Source: Sporosarcina sp.
GTDB lineage: Bacteria > Bacillota > Bacilli > Bacillales_A > Planococcaceae
Reading direction: 5' to 3'
Assembly (NCBI GenBank): GCA_029263945.1
Contig: JARIDM010000109.1
Coordinates: 1 to 6,475 of the forward strand
Length of the DNA stretch: 6,475 nt
In this document: piece by piece, positions 1-4,692 of the stretch
How positions within the stretch are numbered: the stretch's first letter is position 1
Layout: every line of letters starts with the position of its first letter
Program-made: the position numbers and the translations under genes
Notes under the pieces: generated by a model
What the model saw: the letters and a program-made list of their open reading frames with translations, nothing else
Told to the model about the DNA's origin: nothing
Databases searched by the model: none

Positions 1-299
1 GTTTTAAATAAGGCTACTTCACTGCCTACTTCAAGATTTTTTAAATTTGTTTTAAACATAGAGCACTCGCGCTTGATCCGTGTCGTAATTCCAATTGAAT
101 TTTCGTGCGGTAACGTAGAGATAGACATGTGACGAATGAGGCTTCGATTAGGTTTTTCTTCAGCATTAAAACCTTCAAGTGCGAAATGTGTATGCGCGCC
201 TTCCTCCCACGTAAAGCCTTCTGGACAGTCAAGCAGATACGTTTTCACTTCAGCTGTTTCTTCAATAATTTCATTTATTTTCGTCCAATAAATTTGCAT
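1..299 (-). CDS. FNR-fold FAD-dependent oxidoreductase, N-terminal part (runs off the window)
   Basis: Only the first 99 codons are inside the window; the reading frame is still open at base 1. The visible part has the FAD-binding beta-barrel pattern of the ferredoxin-NADP reductase family: a G-A-H-T-H-F segment (residues 34-39) in the place of the usual P-G-Q-x-x-x-F, then R56-H-M-S59, which corresponds to the family's R-x-Y-S flavin motif, then S80-x-F82-K83 followed by a G-x-E-V turn. Such proteins pass electrons between NAD(P)H, FAD and a partner; the NAD(P) domain and any iron-sulphur domain would lie beyond the window. The ATG at 299 is chosen because GAAGGAG lies 11 bases upstream, whereas an ATG at 310 touches that site and is in another frame. 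The promoter carries a Fur box, so I infer a role in iron assimilation, such as ferric-siderophore or haem-related reduction. The substrate cannot be read from this fragment. Confidence 0.8.
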   Translation of the reverse strand, partial: MQIYWTKINEIIEETAEVKTYLLDCPEGFTWEEGAHTHFALEGFNAEEKPNRSLIRHMSISTLPHENSIGITTRIKRECSMFKTNLKNLEVGSEVALFK

Positions 300-374
300 A
301 TGATGATCATCTCCTTCATTTGGTTGATAATGCGTTCATTGTTCAATCCTAACTAATTATGGATGATAACCTTT

Positions 375-403
375 AGTTTATTGATAATGATTCTCATTGT
401 CAA
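375..403 (-). promoter_or_regulatory. Sigma-A-type promoter of the reductase gene
   Basis: Read on the minus strand there is a perfect -35 box TTGACA (403 to 398), a 17-base spacer and a -10 box TAAACT (380 to 375, four of six consensus bases). It points at the reductase start at 299 and would give a leader of about 70 bases. The Fur box occupies the spacer and part of the -35 box. Confidence 0.65.
383..401 (-). promoter_or_regulatory. Fur box (iron-responsive operator)
   Basis: GATAATGATTCTCATTGTC matches the classical 19-bp Fur consensus GATAATGATAATCATTATC at 16 of 19 positions. It covers the spacer and part of the -35 element of the promoter at 375-403. Binding of Fe-Fur there would exclude RNA polymerase, so the reductase gene should be switched on when iron is scarce. 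Zur and PerR boxes are related in sequence, but the TGATAAT-type half-sites fit Fur best. Bases 404-486, between this site and the next terminator, show nothing I can assign. Confidence 0.75.
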
Positions 404-486
404 TGCTAATACCATTGAAACATCGCACACTTGATGGACCCATGTAACTCACCCAAGCTTTTTCCTCATAGACTTAAGCACAATCC

Positions 487-527
487 AAAAAAACAGACCT
501 CATTCAAATCGGAATGAGGTCTGTTTT
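487..527 (-). terminator. Rho-independent terminator after the cupin gene
   Basis: A perfect 16-bp stem (490-505 with 512-527) encloses a six-base loop. On the minus strand it is followed by a run of seven T (complement of the A run at 487-493). It lies 16 bases beyond the cupin stop and ends the phosphorylase-cupin unit. On the plus strand the stem ends in four T, so weak activity in the other direction is possible. Confidence 0.9.
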
Positions 528-543
528 AGCATAATTTTGTTAT

Positions 544-843
544 TTATGCTTCGACTTGAAGAACGATGATATCCGTATCTTCTGTAGCGCGTAGACTATG
601 TTTTTCAAAAGGGACCATGTGTAGCACATTGCCTTGTGTAACCAATGTCTCCTCGCCTTCAACGTCAAAGATGACCGCGCCTTTACGTACAACAATGATT
701 ACTTCTCTTTTAGAGTCATGTTCTGCAATTGTTTCACCCGTTTTCAATTGGATATTGACTATTGATACATTTTCTAATGTCAATAACTTCTCCATATGCT
801 TTGGCTTTTCTTCCAGTCTGTACGGTGTTGAAACCAACTTCAT
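544..843 (-). CDS. Small single-domain cupin protein
   Basis: The 99-residue product is the size of a stand-alone cupin barrel. The first cupin motif runs about residues 36-55 (G36, H42, E47, G55). The second runs about 71-83 (G71, P78, H82). H42, E47 and H82 could bind a metal, but the first motif has H-D-S where many cupins have H-x-H, so one usual histidine ligand is missing. There is no signal peptide or membrane segment, so it is probably cytosolic. The start at 843 is supported by GGAGGG six bases upstream; Met17 has no comparable site. It follows the purine-nucleoside phosphorylase gene by 72 bases on the same strand and shares its terminator, so the two are probably co-transcribed. 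A sugar, nucleoside or small-molecule binding or sensing role would fit, but the sequence does not specify a substrate. A weak promoter of its own in the gap (-35 at 891-896, -10 at 868-873) cannot be excluded. Confidence 0.85.
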   Translation of the reverse strand: MKLVSTPYRLEEKPKHMEKLLTLENVSIVNIQLKTGETIAEHDSKREVIIVVRKGAVIFDVEGEETLVTQGNVLHMVPFEKHSLRATEDTDIIVLQVEA

Positions 844-915
844 AACAATCCCTCCATTTTTTTAAAAAGTTTACGGATCCTTCATACTTAACACAATAAG
901 CATCCTTCTAACAAG

Positions 916-1734
916 TTATATCTCGTGCAAGACACCTTTGACCAAATCAACAAACTTACTACGAGAAGTCGCTGCGACTTCTAATACTTCCGCATGGCTT
1001 AGTGGCTCTTCTAGGATGCCGCTTGCCATGTTTGTTAAACAAGAGATGCCTAACACTTTAAGCCCTGCATGTGCAGCAACAATCGCTTCTGGTACAGTTG
1101 ACATACCCACTGCATCTGCCCCTAGTATGCGGATCATACGGATTTCAGCTGGTGTTTCATAAACCGGTCCACTCCACCATGCATAGACCCCTTCACGTAA
1201 AGTAATGTCTTTTTCTTTTGCTACTTTTGTTGCGACGGCACGTAAATCGCGGTGATACGCATTTGACACGTCAGGAAAACGCGGACCTAGTTCGTCATTA
1301 TTTTTCCCAATGAGTGGATTTGACCCAACCAAATTGAGGTGATCCGTAATTAACATTAATTCACCCGCATTAAATTCTGTATTGACTGCACCACATGCGT
1401 TTGTAATGACAAGATTTTCGACACCAATTGCCTTCATGACTCTTACTGGAAACGTAACTTCTTCCAATGAATAGCCTTCATAATAATGGTAGCGTCCTTT
1501 CATTGCAGCGACTATTTTCCCTTCAAGTTCTCCAATCACAAGTTCATTGGCATGACCTACTGCATCCGATTTAGAAAAATGCGGAATGTCTTCATACGGA
1601 ATACTAACTGCATTTGTAATTTCATCTGCAAGACTACCCAATCCAGAACCTAGAATAATTCCGATTTCAGGTACTGCCGTTGTTTTGCTTAAAATATAAA
1701 CTTTCGCTTCCTCAATCTGTTGGATGTTCACCAT
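916..1734 (-). CDS. punA: Purine-nucleoside phosphorylase (trimeric type)
   Basis: The 272-residue product belongs to the trimeric PNP family that splits inosine and guanosine, and their deoxy forms, with phosphate, giving the free base and (deoxy)ribose 1-phosphate for purine salvage in the cytosol. Family landmarks occur in order: G29-S-G-L-G (phosphate loop), H61, G80-R-Y-H83-Y-Y-E86-G, N112-A-C-G-A-V-N118, the L126-M-L-I-T-D-H-L-N block, G-P-R-F-P-D at 150-155, Y192-E193-T-P-A-E197 (Glu193 is the expected purine-binding acid), G-M-S-T-V-P-E at 210-216, and T-N235-M-A-S-G (Asn235 expected to contact the base). Length is normal. Two local differences stand out: N-A-C-G-A-V-N where N-A-A-G-G-x-N is usual, and Trp186-Trp187 just before S-G-P-V-Y-E-T. 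The start has GGAGGA six bases upstream. In Bacillus subtilis this gene follows drm; here it stands first in its transcript, ahead of the cupin gene. Confidence 0.96.
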   Translation of the reverse strand: MVNIQQIEEAKVYILSKTTAVPEIGIILGSGLGSLADEITNAVSIPYEDIPHFSKSDAVGHANELVIGELEGKIVAAMKGRYHYYEGYSLEEVTFPVRVMKAIGVENLVITNACGAVNTEFNAGELMLITDHLNLVGSNPLIGKNNDELGPRFPDVSNAYHRDLRAVATKVAKEKDITLREGVYAWWSGPVYETPAEIRMIRILGADAVGMSTVPEAIVAAHAGLKVLGISCLTNMASGILEEPLSHAEVLEVAATSRSKFVDLVKGVLHEI

Positions 1735-1824
1735 TTAAATTCCTCCAATAGGTATCTTCTATTTGTTTCTTACAAGTATGACCTTCATTCGTTCATGACA
1801 ATATATAGGTTCACTTACATAATA

Positions 1825-1853
1825 ATCCTAGTGTACTTTTTGAATCGTGTCAA
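1825..1853 (-). promoter_or_regulatory. Promoter of the phosphorylase-cupin unit
   Basis: On the minus strand a perfect -35 box TTGACA (1853 to 1848), a 17-base spacer and TAGGAT as -10 (1830 to 1825, four of six). Transcription would begin near 1818 and leave a leader of roughly 84 bases before the start at 1734. I looked for a purine riboswitch in this leader because of the gene's function and did not see its conserved junction sequences. Confidence 0.6.
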
Positions 1854-1903
1854 TTTGTATTCGGAAGACAATCCGTTAAACACGCTACTCTTGTCCATTT
1901 TTG

Positions 1904-1931
1904 TTCACATGTAAATAATTTGGAGTAATAT
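1904..1931 (+). promoter_or_regulatory. Possible promoter for the yitT-family gene
   Basis: TTCACA (1904-1909, five of six) and TAATAT (1926-1931, four of six) are separated by 16 bases on the plus strand. If used, the transcript would begin near 1938 and carry about 190 bases of leader, including the inverted-repeat region at 1979-2089. No better promoter is evident closer to the gene. Confidence 0.35.
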
Positions 1932-1978
1932 AGGGAATAGTGTGATAAAGTTAAGCTTCAATCCATACGGGAGTCAAT

Positions 1979-2089
1979 CAATTTCATAATCGGGTTTTAT
2001 TGCGCCAATACAACAATATAGCGTTAAGTTGAACCGTTCTTAACCTACGTGTTGCGTCGTTGTCGCAAATGTAGGTGATTATGAAATTG
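1979..2089 (+). other. Structured intergenic element: long inverted repeat enclosing smaller hairpins
   Basis: CAATTTCATAATC at 1979-1991 is perfectly complementary to GATTATGAAATTG at 2077-2089, giving a possible 13-bp closing stem. Inside it are GTTAAG/CTTAAC (2023-2028 with 2039-2044) and, directly next to it, CCTAC/GTAGG (2044-2048 with 2071-2075) enclosing TTGCG/CGCAA (2052-2056 with 2064-2068). The elements nest without conflict apart from sharing base 2044. The right arm ends 37 bases before the yitT start and there is no T-tract, so it is not a simple terminator. It could be a cis-acting RNA leader or an operator region. I could not match it to purine, lysine, THF, fluoride, guanidine, ZTP or T-box consensus features from memory. 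Confidence 0.4.
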
Positions 2090-2114
2090 CCTCTGGTGAG
2101 TTAATTTTTAGATT

Positions 2115-2120
2115 GGCGGT
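2115..2120 (+). promoter_or_regulatory. Ribosome binding site that decides the yitT start
   Basis: GGCGGT (a one-mismatch version of GGAGGT) lies six bases before the ATG at 2127. A GTG at 2121 in the same frame directly abuts this site and would leave no spacer, so the ATG is the better start. The difference is two residues. Confidence 0.6.
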
Positions 2121-2126
2121 GTGTTT

Positions 2127-2966
2127 ATGAACAGAAGACTGAAAGATTTAATTTTCATTATGGCTGGTGCTTTTATTTTCGCATTGGCAGTTAACCTTTT
2201 TGTAATTCCAAACGACCTCGGAGAAGGCGGTGTGACGGGCCTTACCATCATCGCTTTTTATTTGTACGGTTGGTCTCCGGGACTTGTGAACCTTGTGATT
2301 AACGGAATCCTTTTAATCGTTGGCTATAAGTTCTTAAGTCGGGTAACGACGATATATACAATTATTGCTGTCCTATTCAATTCCTTATTCCTACATTTAA
2401 CTGCGGGATGGAGCATTGCTTCTGATGAGATTTTTGTCAATATGATTTTTGGTGGTGTATTTGCAGGGGTGGGCATCGGCCTTATTATTCGTGTCGGCGG
2501 AACGACTGCTGGTTCAACAATCCTGGCGAGCATTACACAAAAATACCTCGGATGGAGCATTAGTTATGGGCTGCTGTTTTTCGATTTAATTGTCGTTTTA
2601 TCTTCCTATTTTATCATTGGTGCAGAAAAACTGATGCTCACAATTATCATGCTATATATTGGGACAAAGGTAATGGAATTTATCATAGAAGGCTTGAATT
2701 CTAAAAAAGCCGTGACAATCATTTCTCGAAACCCTGATCAGATCGCACGTGAAGTTAACTTGAAGATGAACCGTGGTGTAACGGTCTACGCCGGACATGG
2801 CTATTATTCAAAAGAGAAAAAAGACATCCTTTATATTGTCATTAGCACCCAAGAAGTTGTCAGGTTGAAGAGAATTGTTAAGGCGGCGGACGAGCATGCA
2901 TTTATTGCGATTCATGATGTGCGTGACGTTTTCGGAGAAGGATTTATGGAAATTGCGAAATTATAA
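2127..2966 (+). CDS. YitT family membrane protein (DUF161/YitT domain plus C-terminal DUF2179)
   Basis: The 279-residue product has the standard layout of Bacillus YitT-family proteins. An N-terminal membrane part contains about five or six hydrophobic helices, near residues 8-28, 48-67, 72-92, 103-122, 145-165 and 168-187. The last ~85 residues are soluble and match the DUF2179 type, with G-V-T-V-Y-x-G-x-G-Y-Y-S around 215-226 and D-V-R-D-V-F-G-E-G-F near the end. Two glycine-rich loops are typical: P-N-D-L-G-E-G-G-V-T-G after helix 1, and R-V-G-G-T-T-A-G-S after helix 4. The family is widespread in Firmicutes, often in several paralogues, but the transported substrate or partner is not established, so I give no specific symbol among yitT, yvjA, yqfU and ypjC. 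It is transcribed alone and stops just before a strong terminator. If started at the GTG at 2121 it would be 281 residues. Confidence 0.92.
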   Translation: MNRRLKDLIFIMAGAFIFALAVNLFVIPNDLGEGGVTGLTIIAFYLYGWSPGLVNLVINGILLIVGYKFLSRVTTIYTIIAVLFNSLFLHLTAGWSIASDEIFVNMIFGGVFAGVGIGLIIRVGGTTAGSTILASITQKYLGWSISYGLLFFDLIVVLSSYFIIGAEKLMLTIIMLYIGTKVMEFIIEGLNSKKAVTIISRNPDQIAREVNLKMNRGVTVYAGHGYYSKEKKDILYIVISTQEVVRLKRIVKAADEHAFIAIHDVRDVFGEGFMEIAKL

Positions 2967-2971
2967 AAATT

Positions 2972-3021
2972 AAAAGTAGCGTGCACCTAAACCATAACGG
3001 TTTACATGCACGCTATTTTTT
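2972..3021. terminator. Rho-independent terminator between converging genes
   Basis: A nine-base perfect stem (TAGCGTGCA 2977-2985 with TGCACGCTA 3007-3015) is topped, after a two-by-two internal loop, by a second stem (TAAACC 2988-2993 with GGTTTA 2999-3004). Six T follow at 3016-3021 for transcripts from yitT. On the minus strand the hairpin is followed by a T-rich stretch, and no better terminator lies after scoB, so it probably serves both genes. Confidence 0.88.
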
Positions 3022-3110
3022 ACTTAACGCTGTACGCATTAGTTCCAAATTTAATTTTATAAAGGAACTTCGTGAATCATATACGATTCAATCCTTTTCA
3101 TTATAGGATT

Positions 3111-3758
3111 TTAGGGCAATAAATTCTCCGCGACTGTAAATTCCGCTTCTGTTTTCTGTTTAATTTCATCTACCGAAATGCCAGGTGACGTTTCAACTAA
3201 CACCATTCCTTCGGCTGTAAAATCGAATACGGCTAAATCGGTAATCAGTCGATCGACAACTGCTTTTCCTGTTAACGGCAAGTCACATGCTTTTTTAACT
3301 TTTGAATCACCATGCTTATTCACATGGTCCATTATGACAATGACACGTTTTGCACCAACAACGAGGTCCATTGCGCCGCCCATTCCTTTAATCACTTTCC
3401 CAGGAATCATCCAGTTGGCTAAGTCGCCTTTTTCATCGACTTCCATTCCTCCAAGAATGGCCAGATCAATATGTCCGCCGCGAATCATTGCAAACGACTC
3501 AGCACTATCAAAGAAAGAAGAACCTGGAACCGTCGTAATCGTTTCTTTTCCCGCATTGATTAGATCTGCATCTTCTTCACCTTTCAATGGATAAGGGCCA
3601 ATGCCTAGTAAACCGTTTTCTGACTGCAACATGACCGTCACGTCAGCTGGAATTTCGTTGGCGACAAGCGTTGGCATCCCAATCCCGAGGTTTACGTTCA
3701 TGCCGTCTTCAATCTCTTTTACGGCTCGTTTCACAATTCTTATTCGTGCATCATTCAT
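3111..3758 (-). CDS. scoB: 3-oxoacid CoA-transferase subunit B
   Basis: The 215-residue product is the beta subunit of a heteromeric class I CoA-transferase, normally transferring CoA from succinyl-CoA to acetoacetate to give acetoacetyl-CoA and succinate. The catalytic signature L-Q-S-E47-N-G-L-L-G fits the family pattern exactly; Glu47 forms the thioester with CoA. Further conserved blocks are N-L-G-I-G-M-P-T near residues 23-30, G-S-S-F-F-D, G-G-H-I-D-L-A-I-L-G-G and K-G-M-G-G-A-M-D-L. Length agrees with Bacillus ScoB (about 216). The start has AAGGAG eight bases upstream, in the 15-base gap after scoA, so translation from one mRNA is expected. The enzyme lets cells use acetoacetate from ketone bodies, leucine or poly-hydroxybutyrate turnover. 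A preference for butyrate or acetate as acceptor (atoA type) cannot be ruled out from sequence, but similarity to the Bacillus scoAB pair is high. Confidence 0.95.
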   Translation of the reverse strand: MNDARIRIVKRAVKEIEDGMNVNLGIGMPTLVANEIPADVTVMLQSENGLLGIGPYPLKGEEDADLINAGKETITTVPGSSFFDSAESFAMIRGGHIDLAILGGMEVDEKGDLANWMIPGKVIKGMGGAMDLVVGAKRVIVIMDHVNKHGDSKVKKACDLPLTGKAVVDRLITDLAVFDFTAEGMVLVETSPGISVDEIKQKTEAEFTVAENLLP

Positions 3759-3773
3759 GTTCCTCTCTCCTTT

Positions 3774-4469
3774 CTATGCGTCCTTTACAGTTAAGCGTTC
3801 GATTCGTTTCTCATAATCTGTCCCTTTAACGACACGTTGTACGTAAACACCAGGTGTATGAATCTCTTCTGGACTTAATTCACCTGCTTCAACAATTTCC
3901 TCGACTTCAGCAATTGTGATTTTCCCAGCCATTGCAGCCAGTGGATTAAAATTTCGTGCCGTTTTACGATAAGTTAAATTGCCTAGCGTATCCGCTTTCC
4001 AAGCTTTCACGAGTGCAAAGTCTCCGACAATGCCCGCTTCAAGTAGATACGTTTTACCGTTAAAGTCTTTTGTTTCTTTGCCTTCCGCAATCGGTGTTCC
4101 GACGCCCGTTGCTGTGTAAAAACCTGGAATGCCAGCCCCACCTGCTCGAATTCGTTCTGCGAGTGTGCCTTGGGGCGTGAGCTCCACATCCAACTCACCA
4201 CTTAAAAACTGTTGTTCAAAAATTTTGTTTTCTCCTACATAAGAAGCCACCATCTTTTTAATCTGCTGATTCGCCAGTAATAACCCGAGTCCTGCATCAT
4301 CTACCCCGCAATTATTACTCACAACGGTCAAGTCAGTTACCCCCTTTTCCTGTAAGGCTTTGATTGACTTTTCAGGAATTCCACATAGCCCAAATCCACC
4401 AACAATCAGTGTGTTGCCATCTTGAATATCTGAAAGTGCTTCCGTAAACGAATGACAAACCTTAGTCAT
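3774..4469 (-). CDS. scoA: 3-oxoacid CoA-transferase subunit A
   Basis: The 231-residue product is the alpha subunit partner of scoB. It carries the family signature D17-G-N-T-L-I-V-G-G-F-G-L-C-G-I-P32, the glycine loop forming part of the CoA site, and the conserved V-V-S-N-N-C-G-V-D-D, A-S-Y-V-G-E-N, R-A-G-G-A-G-I-P-G-F-Y-T-A-T-G-V-G-T and T-A-R-N-F-N-P blocks. The start at 4469 is chosen because GGGAG sits about seven bases upstream and because family members begin just before this glycine motif. An in-frame ATG at 4508 would add 13 residues but lies upstream of the predicted transcription start. The C-terminus is several residues shorter than that of B. subtilis ScoA, which looks natural. 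Together with scoB it forms a two-gene operon. Confidence 0.95.
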   Translation of the reverse strand: MTKVCHSFTEALSDIQDGNTLIVGGFGLCGIPEKSIKALQEKGVTDLTVVSNNCGVDDAGLGLLLANQQIKKMVASYVGENKIFEQQFLSGELDVELTPQGTLAERIRAGGAGIPGFYTATGVGTPIAEGKETKDFNGKTYLLEAGIVGDFALVKAWKADTLGNLTYRKTARNFNPLAAMAGKITIAEVEEIVEAGELSPEEIHTPGVYVQRVVKGTDYEKRIERLTVKDA

Positions 4470-4499
4470 AACATCACTCCCTTTTACTATCGTAATAAT

Positions 4500-4528
4500 A
4501 GTGTACATAATTCTGCATTGTCTGTAAA
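4500..4528 (-). promoter_or_regulatory. Promoter of scoAB
   Basis: On the minus strand TTTACA (4528 to 4523, five of six), a 17-base spacer and TACACT (4505 to 4500, four of six). The transcript would begin near 4493, leaving a short leader of about 24 bases that holds the scoA ribosome binding site. The -35 box overlaps the inverted repeat at 4512-4535. Confidence 0.55.
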
Positions 4529-4535
4529 ATGCAGA
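4512..4535. promoter_or_regulatory. Inverted repeat overlapping the scoAB -35 box (possible operator)
   Basis: TCTGCATT at 4512-4519 and AATGCAGA at 4528-4535 form a perfect 8-bp inverted repeat with an eight-base centre. It covers the spacer start and -35 box of the predicted scoAB promoter, the right place for a repressor. The half-sites do not match a cre site or another regulator I can name. Confidence 0.4.
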
Positions 4536-4549
4536 TATAGAATATCAAC

Positions 4550-4566
4550 TATGCTTCATAAGCATA
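4550..4566. repeat. 17-bp palindrome upstream of scoAB, beside the IS
   Basis: TATGCTT (4550-4556), CAT, AAGCATA (4560-4566) is a perfect 7-bp inverted repeat. It lies just upstream of the scoAB promoter and overlaps the left copy of the 9-bp repeat TCATAAGCA, so it is either a host regulatory site or part of the target/end of the insertion sequence. Confidence 0.5.
4556..4564 (+). repeat. 9-bp direct repeat, left copy
   Basis: TCATAAGCA, repeated at 6144-6152, on either side of the transposase. It may mark the recombination core plus shared flanking bases of an IS110 insertion. A chance match of this length is not excluded. Confidence 0.35.
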
Positions 4567-4602
4567 CATAAGGAGCATTCCTGTTAGAAGTTTTTTAGGG
4601 GC

Positions 4603-4631
4603 TTGAACAAAAAAAGCCCTCTTGGTATGAT
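4603..4631 (+). promoter_or_regulatory. Internal promoter of the transposase gene
   Basis: TTGAAC (4603-4608, four of six), a 17-base spacer and TATGAT (4626-4631, five of six), with TGG immediately before the -10 box as an extended -10 element. Transcription should start near 4638, about 55 bases before the transposase ATG. IS110 elements often build a stronger promoter across the joined ends of the circular form; if the left end lies inside this segment, this could be such a hybrid. Confidence 0.6.
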
Positions 4632-4684
4632 GCGGGGTGTCAGTTTCTCGACGAAGAAATGACCCCTAATTAGATACCAGGAGG
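4618..4684 (+). promoter_or_regulatory. Transposase leader: stem that can mask the ribosome binding site
   Basis: CCTCTTGGTAT at 4618-4628 pairs with ATACCAGGAGG at 4674-4684 over 11 bases, one of them a G-U pair. The right arm contains the AGGAGG ribosome binding site, eight bases before the ATG at 4693. Inside is a second hairpin: GGG 4635-4637, GTCA 4639-4642 and TTTCT 4644-4648 pair with AGAAA 4655-4659, TGAC 4660-4663 and CCC 4664-4666. The left arm of the outer stem overlaps the -10 box, so transcripts from the internal promoter would lack it and leave the site open. A further 7-bp hairpin (4598-4604 with 4614-4620) lies just upstream. Confidence 0.6.
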
Positions 4685-4692
4685 ACTCACTT

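Noticed and set aside
566..865. Plus-strand open frame opposite the cupin gene
   Set aside because: It mirrors the cupin gene and has no ribosome binding site or recognisable domain. The cupin motifs and the terminator favour the minus strand.
868..896. Weak promoter between PNP and cupin (TTGTGT-17-TAAACT, minus strand)
   Set aside because: The -35 box matches poorly and the shared terminator makes co-transcription with PNP the simpler reading. It is noted only as a possibility.
1735..1818. Purine riboswitch in the PNP leader
   Set aside because: Function made it worth checking, but the conserved junction and loop sequences of the purine riboswitch are not present.
1720..1914. Short plus-strand open frame in the PNP upstream region
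   Set aside because: It overlaps the PNP start and promoter, has no Shine-Dalgarno site and gives a low-complexity, unfamiliar product.
3041..3069. AGTTCC/GGAACT inverted repeat after scoB as a terminator
   Set aside because: Only six pairs with a 17-base loop and no T run on the minus strand; the stronger hairpin at 2972-3021 is a better terminator.
3178..3594. Open frame on the plus strand opposite scoB
   Set aside because: It lies wholly opposite a well-supported CoA-transferase gene, has no convincing ribosome binding site, and its translation resembles no protein family I recognise.
4470..4508. Longer start for scoA at 4508
   Set aside because: It would add 13 residues, but the ATG at 4508 lies upstream of the predicted transcription start near 4493 and has no ribosome binding site. 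The ATG at 4469 has GGGAG at proper spacing.
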